A stretch of 64,000 bases of DNA. Origin: Pseudomonadota bacterium (lineage in GTDB: Bacteria; Pseudomonadota; Gammaproteobacteria; Burkholderiales; Thiobacillaceae). A model generated the notes under the pieces. That model saw nothing but the letters and a program-made list of their open reading frames with translations, had not been told where the DNA came from and did not search any database. Of this stretch, positions 33,797 through 44,103 are shown piece by piece. The first letter of the stretch is position 1, and each line of letters opens with the position of its first letter. The stretch is taken from NCBI GenBank assembly GCA_030653935.1, contig JAURYL010000082.1, positions 1-64,000 of the forward strand. The letters are read 5' to 3'. A program made the translations under genes and the position numbers.

Positions 33797-34282
33797 GTGC
33801 AAATCGGCAAGGATACGGTGGTCACCCTGACCTACCAATTGACCACGCTTTCCGGCGAACTGCTGGAGGAAGCGACCCTGGAATCGCCCGCGGCTTATTT
33901 GCATGGCGGCTACGACGGCATTTTTCCCAAGGTGGAGGAATCCCTGGAGGGCAAGGCCACGGGCGACACGCTCGACGTGGTGCTGGAGCCGGACGACGCC
34001 TTTGGCGAATACGACGCCGAATTGGTGCGCGTGGAGCCGGTCCACATGTTCCCCAAGGAAATTCAAGTCGGCATGCAGCTTGAGGCGGCCAGCGAGGACG
34101 GAGACCAATCGCTGCTCTACACCGTGACCGATATCGCGGAAGGGCAGGTGGTGGTGGATGGCAATCATCCCCTGGCCGGTCAAAGCCTGAGATTGCAATG
34201 CCAGGTGCGCGAAGTTCGCGTAGCACTTCCGGTGGAAGTGGAACATGGCCATGTCCATGGCGAGCATGGCCACCACCACTGA
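33797..34282 (+). CDS. slyD: FKBP-type peptidyl-prolyl isomerase SlyD
   Basis: The 161-residue protein shows the SlyD arrangement: an FKBP domain split by an insert-in-flap chaperone domain (about 70-125), [31 protein letters not shown], and a C-terminal His-rich metal-binding tail ([14 protein letters not shown]). SlyD binds nickel and acts as a folding helper and in metal delivery. Translation starts at a GTG at 33797, 2 bp after the bcp stop. A terminator follows the gene. Confidence 0.95.
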   Translation: MQIGKDTVVTLTYQLTTLSGELLEEATLESPAAYLHGGYDGIFPKVEESLEGKATGDTLDVVLEPDDAFGEYDAELVRVEPVHMFPKEIQVGMQLEAASEDGDQSLLYTVTDIAEGQVVVDGNHPLAGQSLRLQCQVREVRVALPVEVEHGHVHGEHGHHH

Positions 34283-34295
34283 TCGATTCCCACGC

Positions 34296-34326
34296 GGGCG
34301 GTTCAAGTAGAATTACCGCCCTTTTC
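34296..34326 (+). terminator. Terminator after slyD
   Basis: The stem GGGCGGT / ACCGCCC with a loop of about 12 nt is followed by TTTTCT, ending 16 bp before the accA start. Confidence 0.75.
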
Positions 34327-34341
34327 TCAGGCGTTTATCCC

Positions 34342-35307
34342 ATGAAAGTCACTTTTCTCGACTTTGAACAGCCTGTCGCCGAGCTCGAAGCCAAGATCGA
34401 GGAGCTCTCCGAGGTGCAAGGCGACTCATCGCTGGACATCTCCTCGGAGATCGGCCGCCTGCGCAAGAAAAGTGCGGCGCTGACCAAGCAGATCTACGGC
34501 AAGCTCAATGCCTGGCAGGTTTCTCAGGTTGCCCGTCATGCGCAACGCCCCTACACCCTGGACTATATCCAGGCGTTGTTTACCGAATTCGAGGAATTGC
34601 ACGGCGACCGCGCCTATGCCGACGATCCCGCCATCGTCGGCGGCATCGCCCGTTTCGCGGGTGAGCCGGTGATGGTGATCGGTCACCAGAAAGGCCGCGA
34701 CGTGAAGGAGCGGCAGTACCGCAACTTCGGCATGCCGCGCCCGGAGGGCTACCGCAAGGCATTGCGCCTGATGCGCCTGGCCGAGAAATTTCACCTGCCG
34801 CTGCTCACCTTCATCGACACCCCCGGCGCCTACCCGGGCATCGGCGCCGAGGAGCGCGGCCAGTCCGAGGCCATCGCCCGCAATCTCTATGTGATGTCGG
34901 AACTCAAGACCCCGGTGATCTGCACCGTGATCGGCGAGGGCGGTTCCGGCGGCGCGCTGGCGATCGGCATCGGCGACGTGGTGATGATGTTGCAATACGC
35001 CACCTATTCGGTGATTTCTCCGGAGGGCTGTGCCTCCATCCTCTGGAAAAGCGCCGACAAGGCCGCGCTGGCGGCGGAATCGCTGGGTATCACGGCGCCG
35101 CGTCTGAAATCCCTGGGCCTGATCGACCGCATCGTCGAAGAGCCGCTGGGCGGCGCCCACCGCGATTCCGAGACCATGATGGCATCGATGCGCGCCAGCC
35201 TGGCCGAGGCCCTGCGCGAAGTCAGCGAGCGCCCGCGCAACGCCCTGTTGAACGACCGTTATGCCCGCCTCATGGGTTTCGGCAAGTTCAAGGAAGCCCG
35301 CGCCTGA
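34342..35307 (+). CDS. accA: Acetyl-CoA carboxylase carboxyltransferase subunit alpha
   Basis: AccA with AccD transfers the carboxyl group from biotin to acetyl-CoA, starting fatty-acid synthesis. The 321-residue protein matches throughout: [18 protein letters not shown] at the start, [83 protein letters not shown] and [10 protein letters not shown]. The ATG at 34342 was chosen for homology although the frame extends further upstream. It precedes tilS, a common neighbour in betaproteobacteria, but here a repeat-rich gap of 155 bp lies between. Confidence 0.98.
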   Translation: MKVTFLDFEQPVAELEAKIEELSEVQGDSSLDISSEIGRLRKKSAALTKQIYGKLNAWQVSQVARHAQRPYTLDYIQALFTEFEELHGDRAYADDPAIVGGIARFAGEPVMVIGHQKGRDVKERQYRNFGMPRPEGYRKALRLMRLAEKFHLPLLTFIDTPGAYPGIGAEERGQSEAIARNLYVMSELKTPVICTVIGEGGSGGALAIGIGDVVMMLQYATYSVISPEGCASILWKSADKAALAAESLGITAPRLKSLGLIDRIVEEPLGGAHRDSETMMASMRASLAEALREVSERPRNALLNDRYARLMGFGKFKEARA

Positions 35308-35364
35308 ACCGCCGTAGCTGCGGCGTTGCAAGTTAAAAGATGCACGCCATGATTTCCCCCCCGA

Positions 35365-35440
35365 AAACCTCGCTTCGCTCGGTTCTCCCCCCAAGGGGCA
35401 AAGAAACACTTGGGGCGGCCCGGCGTGTTTCTTGAGCGCT
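35365..35440. repeat. Dispersed repeat between accA and tilS
   Basis: The stretch contains CCTCGCTTCGCTCGGTTCTC, CCCCAAGGGGC and ACTTGGGGCGGCCCGGCG, a combination common between betaproteobacterial genes. It includes the small palindrome CCCCAAGGGG. Confidence 0.6.
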
Positions 35441-35462
35441 CGGCGCCGTTCATTCAAGCGAG

Positions 35463-36761
35463 ATGATTCCGCCGTCTGGCGACCTGCCCGCGCGGGTGGC
35501 GCAATTTTTACGCCGACATTCTCCCGGCCGGCATCTGGCGGTTGCGTATTCCGGCGGGCTGGATTCCACGGTGCTTCTGCACCTGCTCGCCGGCCTGCGT
35601 GGCGAGGAGGATTTCCAACTCTCCGCCGTGCATGTGCATCACGGCCTGTCGGCGGACGCGGATGCCTGGGCGAGCCATTGCCAGGCGGTGTGCGCCACCT
35701 TGAACGTGCCGCTGCGTCTGGAGCGGGTGGTGGTGAAACGCGCAGGCCAGGGGCTCGAAGCCGCCGCGCGTGAGGCGCGCTACCAGGTGTTTTCGAGTCT
35801 CGCCGTCGATGCCCTGGCGCTGGCGCATCAGCGTGACGACCAGGCGGAAACCGTGCTGCTGCAACTGTTTCGCGGCGCCGGCATGAAAGGCCTTGCGGCG
35901 ATGCCGGCGGAACGTGCCCTCGGTACCATCAGGCTGTTGCGGCCGCTGCTCGATGCGACGCGCGGCGAGATCGAGGCTTTTGCCCGCGCGCGCGGGTTTT
36001 CCTGGGTGGATGACGCCAGCAATGCCGACACCGATCTGCGCCGCAACGCGGTCCGCCACCATCTTCTGCCGCGCATCGACAGCCTGTTTCCCGGGGCTGG
36101 CCAGACGCTGGCGCGAGCGGCGGGTCGGTTCGCGGAGAGCGCCGGGTTGCTCGATGCCTTGGCGGAACTGGATGGCGCGGATTGCCGTGATGGCCTGGAA
36201 GTGGCGCGTCTGATGGCGTTGGATGCGGCGCGCGGGCGCAATCTGCTGCGCCGCTATCTGGAATTGCGGGGCCACCCGGTGCGCCGCGAGCGTTTGCACG
36301 AGGCACTGGCGCAGATGCTGGGGGCGCGCGCCGACGCGGAGCCGGCGGTCGATTTCGGCGCGGCCACCCTGCGACGGTTTCAGGGGCGGCTGCTGCTGGT
36401 CGAAAAATCCCCGCCGCCAACCACGCGCGACTGGGTCTGGCGCGGCGAGACCGAGCTCGATCTCGGAGCGGGTGGGCGGCTGCGCTTCACGGCGACGACG
36501 GGGGAGGGCGCGCGCCTACCGAGCCGGGCGACAGTGCGGTTGCGGACGGGCGGCGAGCGGCTCCAGCCGGATGCGCGGCGACCGGAGCGGACGTTGAAAA
36601 ATCTTCTGCGCGAAGCCGCCGTGCCGCCCTGGTTACGCGAGCGGCTGCCCCTGCTCTACGTTGATGGCCGCCTCGCCTGGGCGGCGGAACTCGGTGTCGA
36701 CGCGGCGTTTCAGCCCGGGCCCGAGGAGCCCGGCTGGCTTATTGCGTGGTGGCCGGCGTAA
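35463..36761 (+). CDS. tilS: tRNA(Ile)-lysidine synthetase TilS
   Basis: TilS converts C34 to lysidine in tRNA-Ile(CAU), switching it to AUA reading. The 432-residue protein has the PP-loop SGGLDST at 30-36, VHVHHGLSADADAW, LALAHQRDDQAETVLLQLFRGAG, and the C-terminal substrate-binding domain with RLRTGGERLQPDARRPERTLKNLLREAAVPPWLRERLP-type residues (key: GGER, KNLLRE). The start ATG at 35463 lies after a repeat-rich gap. Its 3' end overlaps the convergent SPOR-protein gene by 23 bp. Confidence 0.96.
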   Translation: MIPPSGDLPARVAQFLRRHSPGRHLAVAYSGGLDSTVLLHLLAGLRGEEDFQLSAVHVHHGLSADADAWASHCQAVCATLNVPLRLERVVVKRAGQGLEAAAREARYQVFSSLAVDALALAHQRDDQAETVLLQLFRGAGMKGLAAMPAERALGTIRLLRPLLDATRGEIEAFARARGFSWVDDASNADTDLRRNAVRHHLLPRIDSLFPGAGQTLARAAGRFAESAGLLDALAELDGADCRDGLEVARLMALDAARGRNLLRRYLELRGHPVRRERLHEALAQMLGARADAEPAVDFGAATLRRFQGRLLLVEKSPPPTTRDWVWRGETELDLGAGGRLRFTATTGEGARLPSRATVRLRTGGERLQPDARRPERTLKNLLREAAVPPWLRERLPLLYVDGRLAWAAELGVDAAFQPGPEEPGWLIAWWPA

Positions 36762-37434
36762 GCACGCCCTTCAGGCCCAGGCGGCGAATTTCCGCCTGCG
36801 CTTTTTCCGCTTCTTCCCGGTTGGCGAACGGCCCCAGATGCACGCGGGTTTCCAGGTGCGCGCGGATGCCCTGTTTTTTCAGCCTGTCGACCAGTTCGCG
36901 CGCCCGCGCCGGTTCGCTGAAGACGCCGAGTTGCACCAGATAGGGCTCGCCCAGCGCCGTGGCCGCGTGGGGCGGCTGGGGGGCGCGGGACGCGACGGCT
37001 GGCGCCGGGATTGAAGCCGGAGCAGTAGCCTGCGCCGTCCGCATCGGGGCGTTGCTGACCCGGGGCGGCGGCGGCGTGTCGCGCGTTGATGCTGTACCCG
37101 CCGGCGCGGGTGTCGGGGCGGCGGCGGTGGGCGTGGTTTCTCCAGGTGTTTCTGCCGCCGGTCCGTCCTCGGGTGAGTCGGTGGTTACCTCGGGGTCCAC
37201 GTCGGGGGCGGTTTGCGGCGGCGCGCTTTGCTGCATCGGCGCCGAGACGATGGGGCTGGGCAGTGCCGATGGTGCCGCTGGTTCGGGTTTTCTGCCGCCC
37301 CCCTGATCCAGCCACCACAGGCCGGCCAAGGCTGCGGCTGTCACCACGCCCGCCACGCCCAGGCGCAGCAGTGCCTTGCGCCTTACATCGTCGTTCTCCG
37401 CCACGCCACTGATCGGGCTGTTTTCAACCGCCAT
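36739..37434 (-). CDS. SPOR-domain inner-membrane protein
   Basis: The 231-residue protein has a short cytoplasmic N-terminus, one membrane helix (about 24-43, LRLGVAGVVTAAALAGLWWL), a long Pro/Ala/Thr-rich periplasmic linker (about 50-160) and a C-terminal SPOR domain (about 163-231; YLVQLGVFSEPARARELVDRL, VHLGPFANREEAEKAQAEI). SPOR domains bind denuded glycan strands at the septum, so a division role is likely. It converges on tilS with a 23-bp overlap of the coding ends, and is divergent from ndk. Confidence 0.9.
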   Translation of the reverse strand: MAVENSPISGVAENDDVRRKALLRLGVAGVVTAAALAGLWWLDQGGGRKPEPAAPSALPSPIVSAPMQQSAPPQTAPDVDPEVTTDSPEDGPAAETPGETTPTAAAPTPAPAGTASTRDTPPPPRVSNAPMRTAQATAPASIPAPAVASRAPQPPHAATALGEPYLVQLGVFSEPARARELVDRLKKQGIRAHLETRVHLGPFANREEAEKAQAEIRRLGLKGVLTPATTQ

Positions 37435-37578
37435 TGTTCGCTCCTCGCCGCGCCCTGGAATGGCGCATCGCCTTTATTTTAGGGGCCTTTCGTGGTAACT
37501 TCCGCGCGCTTTTTTCGCGTCTTTTCAACGCCTTCCCTCTCTTTCTCAAATCCCGATTCGTAATTGGAGCACCGCTAC

Positions 37579-38007
37579 ATGGCTATTGAACGCACCCTGT
37601 CCATTATCAAACCCGATGCCGTCGCCAAGAATGTCATCGGCAAGATCTATTCCCGTTTCGAGAGCAACGGCCTCAAGGTCATCGCCGCCCGCATGGCCTG
37701 GCTGTCCGAGCAGGAAGCCGGCGGTTTCTACGCCGTGCACAAGGATCGTCCTTTCTACAAGGACCTGGTTGCTTTCATGACCTCCGGCCCGGTGATGATC
37801 CAGGCGCTGGAAGGCGAAGATGCCATCGCCAAGAACCGTGATCTGATGGGCGCCACCGATCCCAAGAAAGCGGAAGCCGGCACCATCCGCGCCGACTTCG
37901 CCGAGAGCATCGACGCCAACGCTGTGCATGGCTCCGACGGCCCCGACACCGCGAAAGTGGAAGTAGCCTATTTCTTCCCGGAAATGAACGTCTACGCTGG
38001 CCGTTGA
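37579..38007 (+). CDS. ndk: Nucleoside diphosphate kinase
   Basis: Ndk equilibrates NDPs and NTPs through a phospho-histidine. The 142-residue protein starts [15 protein letters not shown] and has catalytic His117 in NAVHGSDG. Length is the family norm. The ATG at 37579 has GGAG 9 nt upstream; the frame extends five codons further upstream without homology. It opens the conserved block ndk-rlmN-pilW-rodZ-ispG-hisS, with 44 bp to rlmN. Confidence 0.98.
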   Translation: MAIERTLSIIKPDAVAKNVIGKIYSRFESNGLKVIAARMAWLSEQEAGGFYAVHKDRPFYKDLVAFMTSGPVMIQALEGEDAIAKNRDLMGATDPKKAEAGTIRADFAESIDANAVHGSDGPDTAKVEVAYFFPEMNVYAGR

Positions 38008-38051
38008 TCACACCAGGCGGGTGGCCGTAAACGCCACCCGCCTCCGCCGCC

Positions 38052-39140
38052 ATGCAAAACCTCCTCGATCTCGATCTTCCCGGACTCGTCGCTTTCTTTG
38101 AAAGCATCGGCGAGAAGCCGTTTCGTGCGCGCCAGGTACTGCGCTGGTTGCATCAATATGGCGCCGACGACTTCGACCAGATGACCGACCTGGCCAAATC
38201 CCTGCGCGCCAAGTTGCCCACGGTGGCCGAAATTCGGCCGCCGGTGCTGGGACACGAACAGGTGTCTGACGACGGCACCCGCAAGTGGCTGCTGGAAGTC
38301 GGCCCGCAAAATCGGGTCGAGACGGTGTTCATTCCGGAAGCCGAGCGCGGCACCCTGTGCGTTTCCACGCAAGTGGGTTGCGCGCTGGAGTGCACCTTCT
38401 GTTCGACCGGCCGGCAGGGCTTCAACCGCAATCTGTCGGCGGCGGAAATCATCGGCCAGCTGTGGTGGGCGAACAAGGCGATGGGGCGTGACCCGAAAGG
38501 CGATCGCATCATCTCCAACGTGGTGTTGATGGGCATGGGCGAACCTCTGCTCAACTTCGACAATACCGTGACCGCCGTATCCATGATGCTCGACGACCAT
38601 GCCTATGGCCTGTCGAAGCGGCGCGTCACCATTTCCACCTCCGGTATCGTGCCCGCGATGGATCGGCTGCGCGCGCAGATGCCAGTGGCCCTGGCGGTAT
38701 CCCTGCATGCGCCCAACGACGCCCTGCGCGACCAGTTGGTGCCAATCAACCGCAAATATCCTTTGAAAGAATTGATGCCCGCCTGCCAGCGCTATGTTCA
38801 GGACGGCCCGCGCGACTTCATTACTTTTGAATACGTCATGCTCGATGGCATCAATGATCGTCCCGAGCATGCCGAACAGTTGTTGCAGCTCACCCGTGAT
38901 GTGAACTGCAAGTTCAACCTGATTCCCTTCAATCCGTTCCCGAATTCCGGATATCGCCGTTCGCCATCCGAGACCGTGCGCCGTTTTGCCAGTCTCCTCA
39001 TGGGCGGCGGCAAGATCGCGACGACGCGCAAGACGCGCGGTGACGACATCGACGCCGCCTGCGGCCAGTTGGCCGGCGAGGTGCAGGACAAGTCGCGGCG
39101 TGTGGCCAGTCGTATCGAGAAATTCATGGGGGCGGCATGA
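38052..39140 (+). CDS. rlmN: Dual-specificity 23S rRNA/tRNA adenine C2-methyltransferase RlmN
   Basis: This radical SAM enzyme methylates A2503 of 23S rRNA and A37 of some tRNAs. The 362-residue protein has the radical SAM cluster CxxxCxxC at Cys110, Cys114 and Cys117 (CALECTFC), [45 protein letters not shown] and [18 protein letters not shown]. The conserved C-terminal Cys337 (DIDAACGQL) is in the position of the mechanistic methyl-carrying residue. The stop overlaps the pilW ATG by 4 bp. Confidence 0.98.
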   Translation: MQNLLDLDLPGLVAFFESIGEKPFRARQVLRWLHQYGADDFDQMTDLAKSLRAKLPTVAEIRPPVLGHEQVSDDGTRKWLLEVGPQNRVETVFIPEAERGTLCVSTQVGCALECTFCSTGRQGFNRNLSAAEIIGQLWWANKAMGRDPKGDRIISNVVLMGMGEPLLNFDNTVTAVSMMLDDHAYGLSKRRVTISTSGIVPAMDRLRAQMPVALAVSLHAPNDALRDQLVPINRKYPLKELMPACQRYVQDGPRDFITFEYVMLDGINDRPEHAEQLLQLTRDVNCKFNLIPFNPFPNSGYRRSPSETVRRFASLLMGGGKIATTRKTRGDDIDAACGQLAGEVQDKSRRVASRIEKFMGAA

Positions 39141-39922
39141 AGCGGGGGGCATTCTGGCTGCTGCTGGCGCTCGCGGGTTGCGCGGCGCCGCAGGCGCCCA
39201 TGCAAAGCAGCCCGGAAACGCGTCCCGCCAGCCGTAGCGACATTCGCGCCCAGGTGCATACCGATCTGGCCGCCAATTACTATTTGCGCGAGCAGTATGC
39301 CGTGTCGCTCCAGGAACTCACGGCGGCGCTCAAGGTGGATTCCGGCTACGCGCCGGCCTACAACATGCTCGGCCTGGTGCATGGCGCCCTGCGCGAGGAT
39401 GCGCGCGCGGAGGAAAACTTCCGTCGCGCCCTCGAACGCTCACCGCAATACTCCGAGGCGCACAACAACTTCGGCTTGTTCCTGTGCCAGCGCAAACGCA
39501 TGAAGGAAGCCCGCGAGCGCTTCGAATCGGCGCTGAACAATCCGCTCTACGCCTCGCCGGAGAAGGCGCTCAGCAATGCTGGCGCCTGTAGTCTGGAACA
39601 GGGCGACCTGGACGCGGCGGAGATGTATTACAAGCGCGCCACCTTGCGCGCGCCCAATCACGCATCCGCGCAACTCGGCCTGGCCGAAGTCAATTATCGC
39701 CAGGGACGCTGGCTGGCCGCGCGGGTGATGTTGCGGCAACTCACCGAACAGTCCGAGGTCGGCGCCCAGGCGCTCTGGCTGGGAGTGCGCATCGAGCGCC
39801 GCCTCGGCGACCGTGAGGCGGAAGCCAACTATGGCGCGCAGTTGCGTCGTCGCTTCCCGGTATCCATGCAAACCCAATGGCTGATCACCGGCCAGTACGA
39901 TGAGATGGGAGGCCTGTTATGA
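39137..39922 (+). CDS. pilW: Type IV pilus biogenesis TPR lipoprotein PilW/PilF
   Basis: This pilotin-like lipoprotein helps the PilQ secretin reach and assemble in the outer membrane. The 261-residue protein has a lipoprotein signal with lipobox ALAGC (about 11-15) and about six TPR motifs ([38 protein letters not shown] and so on). It overlaps rlmN and rodZ by 4 bp each, so it is translationally coupled in the block. The other pilus genes in this window (pilBCD) are 26 kb away. Confidence 0.92.
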   Translation: MKRGAFWLLLALAGCAAPQAPMQSSPETRPASRSDIRAQVHTDLAANYYLREQYAVSLQELTAALKVDSGYAPAYNMLGLVHGALREDARAEENFRRALERSPQYSEAHNNFGLFLCQRKRMKEARERFESALNNPLYASPEKALSNAGACSLEQGDLDAAEMYYKRATLRAPNHASAQLGLAEVNYRQGRWLAARVMLRQLTEQSEVGAQALWLGVRIERRLGDREAEANYGAQLRRRFPVSMQTQWLITGQYDEMGGLL

Positions 39923-40851
39923 GCGCGACGGAACAACCGCTGCCGCAAACGCAAGCCGAAACGCCGCCGTCCACGCATTCCGCCGTGTTTCACCCGGGGT
40001 TTGGCGACAAACTGAAGCTCGGGCGCGAGGCGCTCGGGCTGACTTTCGCCGATGTGGCGGCCAAGCTCAAACTCAGTGAGCGCCAGATCGAGGCCATGGA
40101 AGCGGAAGACTTCGCGCATCTGCCGGGCGAGGTTTTCAGCCGTGGTTTTGTGCGCAATTACGCGCGTCTGCTGAATGTCGATCCGGCGCTGCTCATCGTC
40201 CCGGTGGATATCCACGCGGCCGTGGCCGAAACCATCACCGCGCCCAGCGAGAACGTGATCTTTTCCTCACCCGGACTCCGCCGCTGGGTGTTGTTGCCAT
40301 TGTTGGTGCTGGGTTTCTTCGTGCTGCTGGTGGCGCTGCTCTATTACTGGCTGCGCCAGGGCGAGGATGCCCTGATCGGCGAATTGGCGACGGCGCCCGC
40401 CGCCGTGACGATGTCGCAACCGGCCCCCGTCAGCCCGCTTCCCCTCAGCCCGCTTCCCCCGGTTACCCCGGAAGCCGCGGCGGTCGTCGATGCCGCCACC
40501 CCGCCGGAGGTGCCGGTTTCGCCGGCACCCGCGACGGCGGCCACCATGGCGCCACCAGCCATGCTGCCGCTGGCGGCGGTGGTCGCGCCGACACCAGTAC
40601 CCACGGCCGGCGGCAAGGTCCGTACCCTGCGTTTCGCGCCCTCGCTGGACTCCTGGATTCAAGTGGTGGACGGCCAGGGCAAACGCTATTCCAAACTGGT
40701 CCGCGCCGGCAGCGTCGAAATGTTCGCCGGCGAGCCCCCGTTCAAACTGGTGGTGGGTGAGGCGGCGCAGGTGAAACTGAACTATGACGGCCACCTCATC
40801 GACCTCACCCCCTATATCGGGCAGAAGGTCGCCCGCCTGACCCTGGAATGA
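39919..40851 (+). CDS. rodZ: Cytoskeleton-associated protein RodZ
   Basis: RodZ links MreB to the elongasome. The 310-residue protein has a helix-turn-helix domain (about 30-100; [38 protein letters not shown]), one membrane helix (about 117-140; [22 protein letters not shown]), a Pro/Ala-rich periplasmic linker (about 155-230) and a C-terminal DUF4115 domain ([31 protein letters not shown]). The position between pilW and ispG is conserved across proteobacteria. Confidence 0.94.
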   Translation: MSATEQPLPQTQAETPPSTHSAVFHPGFGDKLKLGREALGLTFADVAAKLKLSERQIEAMEAEDFAHLPGEVFSRGFVRNYARLLNVDPALLIVPVDIHAAVAETITAPSENVIFSSPGLRRWVLLPLLVLGFFVLLVALLYYWLRQGEDALIGELATAPAAVTMSQPAPVSPLPLSPLPPVTPEAAAVVDAATPPEVPVSPAPATAATMAPPAMLPLAAVVAPTPVPTAGGKVRTLRFAPSLDSWIQVVDGQGKRYSKLVRAGSVEMFAGEPPFKLVVGEAAQVKLNYDGHLIDLTPYIGQKVARLTLE

Positions 40852-40858
40852 TGCCGCG

Positions 40859-42088
40859 ATGACGATGAGTGAAACGATAGTGCGGCGCCCGACGCGGCGT
40901 GTCATGGTGGGTCATGTCGCGGTGGGCGGCGGCGCCCCGGTGGTGGTGCAGTCGATGACCAATACCGATACCGCTGACGTCGCCGGAACAGTCATCCAGG
41001 TCTATGACCTCTGGCAGGCCGGCTCGGAAGTGGTGCGGCTCACCGTCAATACCGAGGAAGCCGCGCGCGGCGTCGTCGCCATCCGCGAGAAGCTCGACGC
41101 CATGGGCTGCAATGTGCCGCTGGTCGGCGATTTCCATTTCAACGGCCACCGTCTGGTCAAGGCCGTGCCCGAATGCGTGCCGGCGCTCGCCAAGCTGCGT
41201 ATCAACCCCGGCAACGTCGGTCGCGGCGCGAAAAAGGAAGAGCAGTTCGCCATCCTGGTGGAAGCGGCCGCGCGCCACGACAAGGCGGTACGCATCGGCG
41301 TCAACTGGGGCAGCCTGGATCAGGAATTGCTGGCGCGGATGATGGACGACAACGCGCAACGCGCCGTGCCGCATGAGCCGAAACAGGTGATGCGCAACGC
41401 GCTCATCGTCTCCGCGCTGGAATCCGCCGCGCGCGCCGAAGCCCTGGGCCTGCCGGGCAATCGCATCATCCTGTCGTGCAAGCTGTCCGGGGTGCAGGAC
41501 CTCGTCCAGGTCTACCGCGATCTCGCCAGCCGTACCGACTACGCCCTGCACCTCGGCTTGACCGAGGCGGGTATGGGCAGCAAGGGCATCGTCGCCTCCA
41601 CGGCGGCGCTGGCCATCCTGTTGCAGGAAGGCATCGGCGACACCATCCGCGTCTCGCTCACCCCGCAACCGGGCGAGTCGCGCACCACCGAGGTCCAGGT
41701 GGCGCAGGAGATCCTGCAAACCCTGGGGCTGCGCTCCTTCACGCCCCTGGTCACCGCTTGTCCCGGCTGCGGCCGCACCACCAGCATGGTGTTCCAGGAA
41801 CTGGCGCAGAAGATCCAGAATTGGTTGCGCAGCCAGATGCAGGTCTGGCGCGGCAACTACCCCGGCGTCGAAACCATGAACGTGGCGGTGATGGGCTGTG
41901 TGGTGAACGGCCCCGGCGAGAGCAAACACGCCAATGTCGGCATCAGCCTGCCCGGCACCGGCGAGGTCCCGGTGGCCCCGGTCTATGTCGACGGCAAAAA
42001 GACCGTCACCCTCAAGGGCGACCAGATCGCCGAGGAGTTCCAGGCCATCGTCGAGGACTACGTCGTGCGCACCTATGGCCCCAAATAA
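40859..42088 (+). CDS. ispG: 4-hydroxy-3-methylbut-2-enyl-diphosphate synthase IspG
   Basis: IspG performs the penultimate step of the MEP isoprenoid pathway using a [4Fe-4S] cluster. The 409-residue protein has the three cluster cysteines Cys301, Cys304 (CPGCGRT) and Cys347 (CVVNGPGE), and the blocks [34 protein letters not shown] and [12 protein letters not shown]. It starts 7 bp after rodZ and is followed by hisS after 24 bp. Confidence 0.98.
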   Translation: MTMSETIVRRPTRRVMVGHVAVGGGAPVVVQSMTNTDTADVAGTVIQVYDLWQAGSEVVRLTVNTEEAARGVVAIREKLDAMGCNVPLVGDFHFNGHRLVKAVPECVPALAKLRINPGNVGRGAKKEEQFAILVEAAARHDKAVRIGVNWGSLDQELLARMMDDNAQRAVPHEPKQVMRNALIVSALESAARAEALGLPGNRIILSCKLSGVQDLVQVYRDLASRTDYALHLGLTEAGMGSKGIVASTAALAILLQEGIGDTIRVSLTPQPGESRTTEVQVAQEILQTLGLRSFTPLVTACPGCGRTTSMVFQELAQKIQNWLRSQMQVWRGNYPGVETMNVAVMGCVVNGPGESKHANVGISLPGTGEVPVAPVYVDGKKTVTLKGDQIAEEFQAIVEDYVVRTYGPK

Positions 42089-42112
42089 GTACAGAGCAAG
42101 CAAAGAACTCCG

Positions 42113-43381
42113 ATGAGCAACCAACTCCGCGCCGTGCGCGGCATGAACGACCTCCTGCCGGCGGACAGCCCGCTCTGGCAATACTTCGAGGCCACCCTGC
42201 GCGGCTGGCTGAAGTCCTATGGCTACCGCGAACTGCGCACGCCCATCCTGGAACACACCGGCCTGTTCAAGCGCGCCATCGGCGAGGTGACCGATATCGT
42301 CGAGAAGGAGATGTATACCTTCGTCGACGAACTCAACGGCGAGAGCATGACCCTGCGTCCGGAGGGCACGGCAAGTTGTGTGCGCGCGGTGATTGAGCAC
42401 AACCTCCTGTTCGAGGGCGGCAAGCGGCTCTGGTATGCCGGTCCCATGTTCCGCCACGAGCGACCGCAGAAAGGGCGCTACCGGCAGTTCCACCAGTTCG
42501 GCATCGAGGCCCTGGGTTTCGCCGGGCCGGATCTGGATATCGAACATCTGCTGATGACCGCGCGCCTGTGGCGGCTGCTCGGCCTCGCCGACTGCGTGCG
42601 GCTGGAGATCAATTCCCTGGGCGGCGCCGAGTCGCGCGCCCGGCATCGGGAGAAGCTGATCGCCTATTTCCTGACGCATGAGTCCGAACTGGACGCTGAC
42701 GCGAAACGTCGCCTGCACAGCAATCCGCTGCGTATCCTCGACAGCAAGAATCCGGCCATGCAAGCGCTGGTGGAGGCCGCGCCGCGTTTGATGGATGAAC
42801 TGGACGACACCGCGCTGGCTCACTTCGAGGCGGTGAAGCGGGGCCTGGAGGACGCGGGCATTGCCTACACGATCAATCCGCGTCTGGTGCGCGGTCTCGA
42901 TTACTACAACTTTACCGTGTACGAATGGGTGACGGATCGGCTCGGTGCTCAGGGCACGGTCTGCGCCGGCGGCCGCTACGATGGTCTGGTCGCGCAGCTC
43001 GGCGGCAAGCCGGCGCCGGCCTGTGGCTATGCCATGGGGGTGGAACGTCTGCTGGCGTTGCTGGTCGAGGTTGGTGTGGCTACGCCCGCCGACGCGCCGG
43101 ATGTCTATCTGGTCAACGTCGGCGAGGCCGCCACGCGCTTCGCCATGCAAGCCGGTGAAGCCCTGCGTGACGCCGGTCTGGATGTCGTGTTGCATGGCGG
43201 CGGCGGCAGTTTCAAATCACAGATGAAGAAGGCCGATGCCAGCGGCGCCCGTTACGCCATGATCATCGGCGATGACGAAGCCGTGGCCGGCGAAGTGACC
43301 ATCAAACCCCTGCGTGGGGATGGTGAACAACAGCGCATCGCTCTGGCGAAGGCGGTGGAATTTTTCAAGCTCGTGGGATGA
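42113..43381 (+). CDS. hisS: Histidyl-tRNA synthetase
   Basis: This class II synthetase charges tRNA-His. The 422-residue protein has motif 1 near [21 protein letters not shown], motif 2 with [18 protein letters not shown], the histidine-specific [15 protein letters not shown], motif 3 [13 protein letters not shown], and an anticodon-binding domain at about 325-422 ([31 protein letters not shown]). Length is typical. It is part of the ispG-hisS-yfgM-bamB string. Confidence 0.98.
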   Translation: MSNQLRAVRGMNDLLPADSPLWQYFEATLRGWLKSYGYRELRTPILEHTGLFKRAIGEVTDIVEKEMYTFVDELNGESMTLRPEGTASCVRAVIEHNLLFEGGKRLWYAGPMFRHERPQKGRYRQFHQFGIEALGFAGPDLDIEHLLMTARLWRLLGLADCVRLEINSLGGAESRARHREKLIAYFLTHESELDADAKRRLHSNPLRILDSKNPAMQALVEAAPRLMDELDDTALAHFEAVKRGLEDAGIAYTINPRLVRGLDYYNFTVYEWVTDRLGAQGTVCAGGRYDGLVAQLGGKPAPACGYAMGVERLLALLVEVGVATPADAPDVYLVNVGEAATRFAMQAGEALRDAGLDVVLHGGGGSFKSQMKKADASGARYAMIIGDDEAVAGEVTIKPLRGDGEQQRIALAKAVEFFKLVG

Positions 43382-43382
43382 A

Positions 43383-43405
43383 GTGAACGCGGCGAACCGC
43401 ATCGG
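43383..43405. repeat. Fragment of the GCGGTTCGC repeat family between hisS and yfgM
   Basis: GTGAACGCGGCGAACCGCAT is the reverse complement of the core seen at 30276, 18910 and 1-67, here without the rest of the element. Confidence 0.55.
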
Positions 43406-43472
43406 CTAACGTGATGTGGTTCGTTCCTCACCCCACCCCGCGAAACTCGTAACTCATACGTGGAGTAAATGC

Positions 43473-44102
43473 ATGGCGTTCGATCTGGAAGAACAGGAAC
43501 AACTCGACGAGTTCAAGGCGTGGTGGAAACAGCACGGCATGAAGGTGATTCTGGGCGTGACCGTGTTTCTCGCCGCCGTCGGCGGTTGGCGCGCCTGGCA
43601 GACCTGGCAGCACAACCAGGCGGCCGAGGCCTCCATGCTGTTCGACACGGCGGTGCAGGCGGCGTCGATGAACGATGTCAAGTCGGCCAAGGAAGTGACC
43701 GCCCGGATCATGGAAAACCAGTCGAGCACCGCCTATGCGACTCCCGCCGCCTGGTTGGCCGGTCGTGTCAATCACGATAGCGGCGACCTGAAAAGCGCGC
43801 GCGCCCAGTATGAGTACGCGCTTGAACATGCCGACGACGACGGCCTCAAGCAGCTCGCGCGGATTCGCCTGGCCGGCATTCGTTTCGAGGACAAGGACCC
43901 CGTCGGCGCCCTGGCGCTGCTCGAAGGCGCCTTCTCCCCGGCCTTCCAGAGCCTGGCCGCGCAACTCAAGGGCGATATCCTGGCCGAACAAGGCAAGACC
44001 GCGGACGCTCGCGCCGCCTACAAACTGGCGCTGGAGAAGCTCGACGACAAGAGTTCCCTGAAACCGCTGCTGGAAATTCGTCTGGATGGACTGGGAGGCT
44101 GA
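43473..44102 (+). CDS. yfgM: YfgM-like ancillary translocon/BAM-associated protein
   Basis: The 209-residue protein has a cytoplasmic N-terminus (FDLEEQEQLDEFKAWWKQHG), one membrane helix (about 23-42, VILGVTVFLAAVGGWRAWQTW) and a periplasmic TPR-like region (about 50-205), the YfgM architecture. YfgM associates with SecYEG and periplasmic chaperones. The start at 43473 has GGAG 8 nt upstream. bamB starts 1 bp after its stop, the conserved order hisS-yfgM-bamB. Confidence 0.92.
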   Translation: MAFDLEEQEQLDEFKAWWKQHGMKVILGVTVFLAAVGGWRAWQTWQHNQAAEASMLFDTAVQAASMNDVKSAKEVTARIMENQSSTAYATPAAWLAGRVNHDSGDLKSARAQYEYALEHADDDGLKQLARIRLAGIRFEDKDPVGALALLEGAFSPAFQSLAAQLKGDILAEQGKTADARAAYKLALEKLDDKSSLKPLLEIRLDGLGG

Positions 44103-44103
44103 C

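Noticed and set aside
40805-43195. 796-codon minus-strand frame opposite ispG and hisS
   Set aside because: Antisense shadow in high-GC coding sequence; the plus-strand genes are unambiguous.
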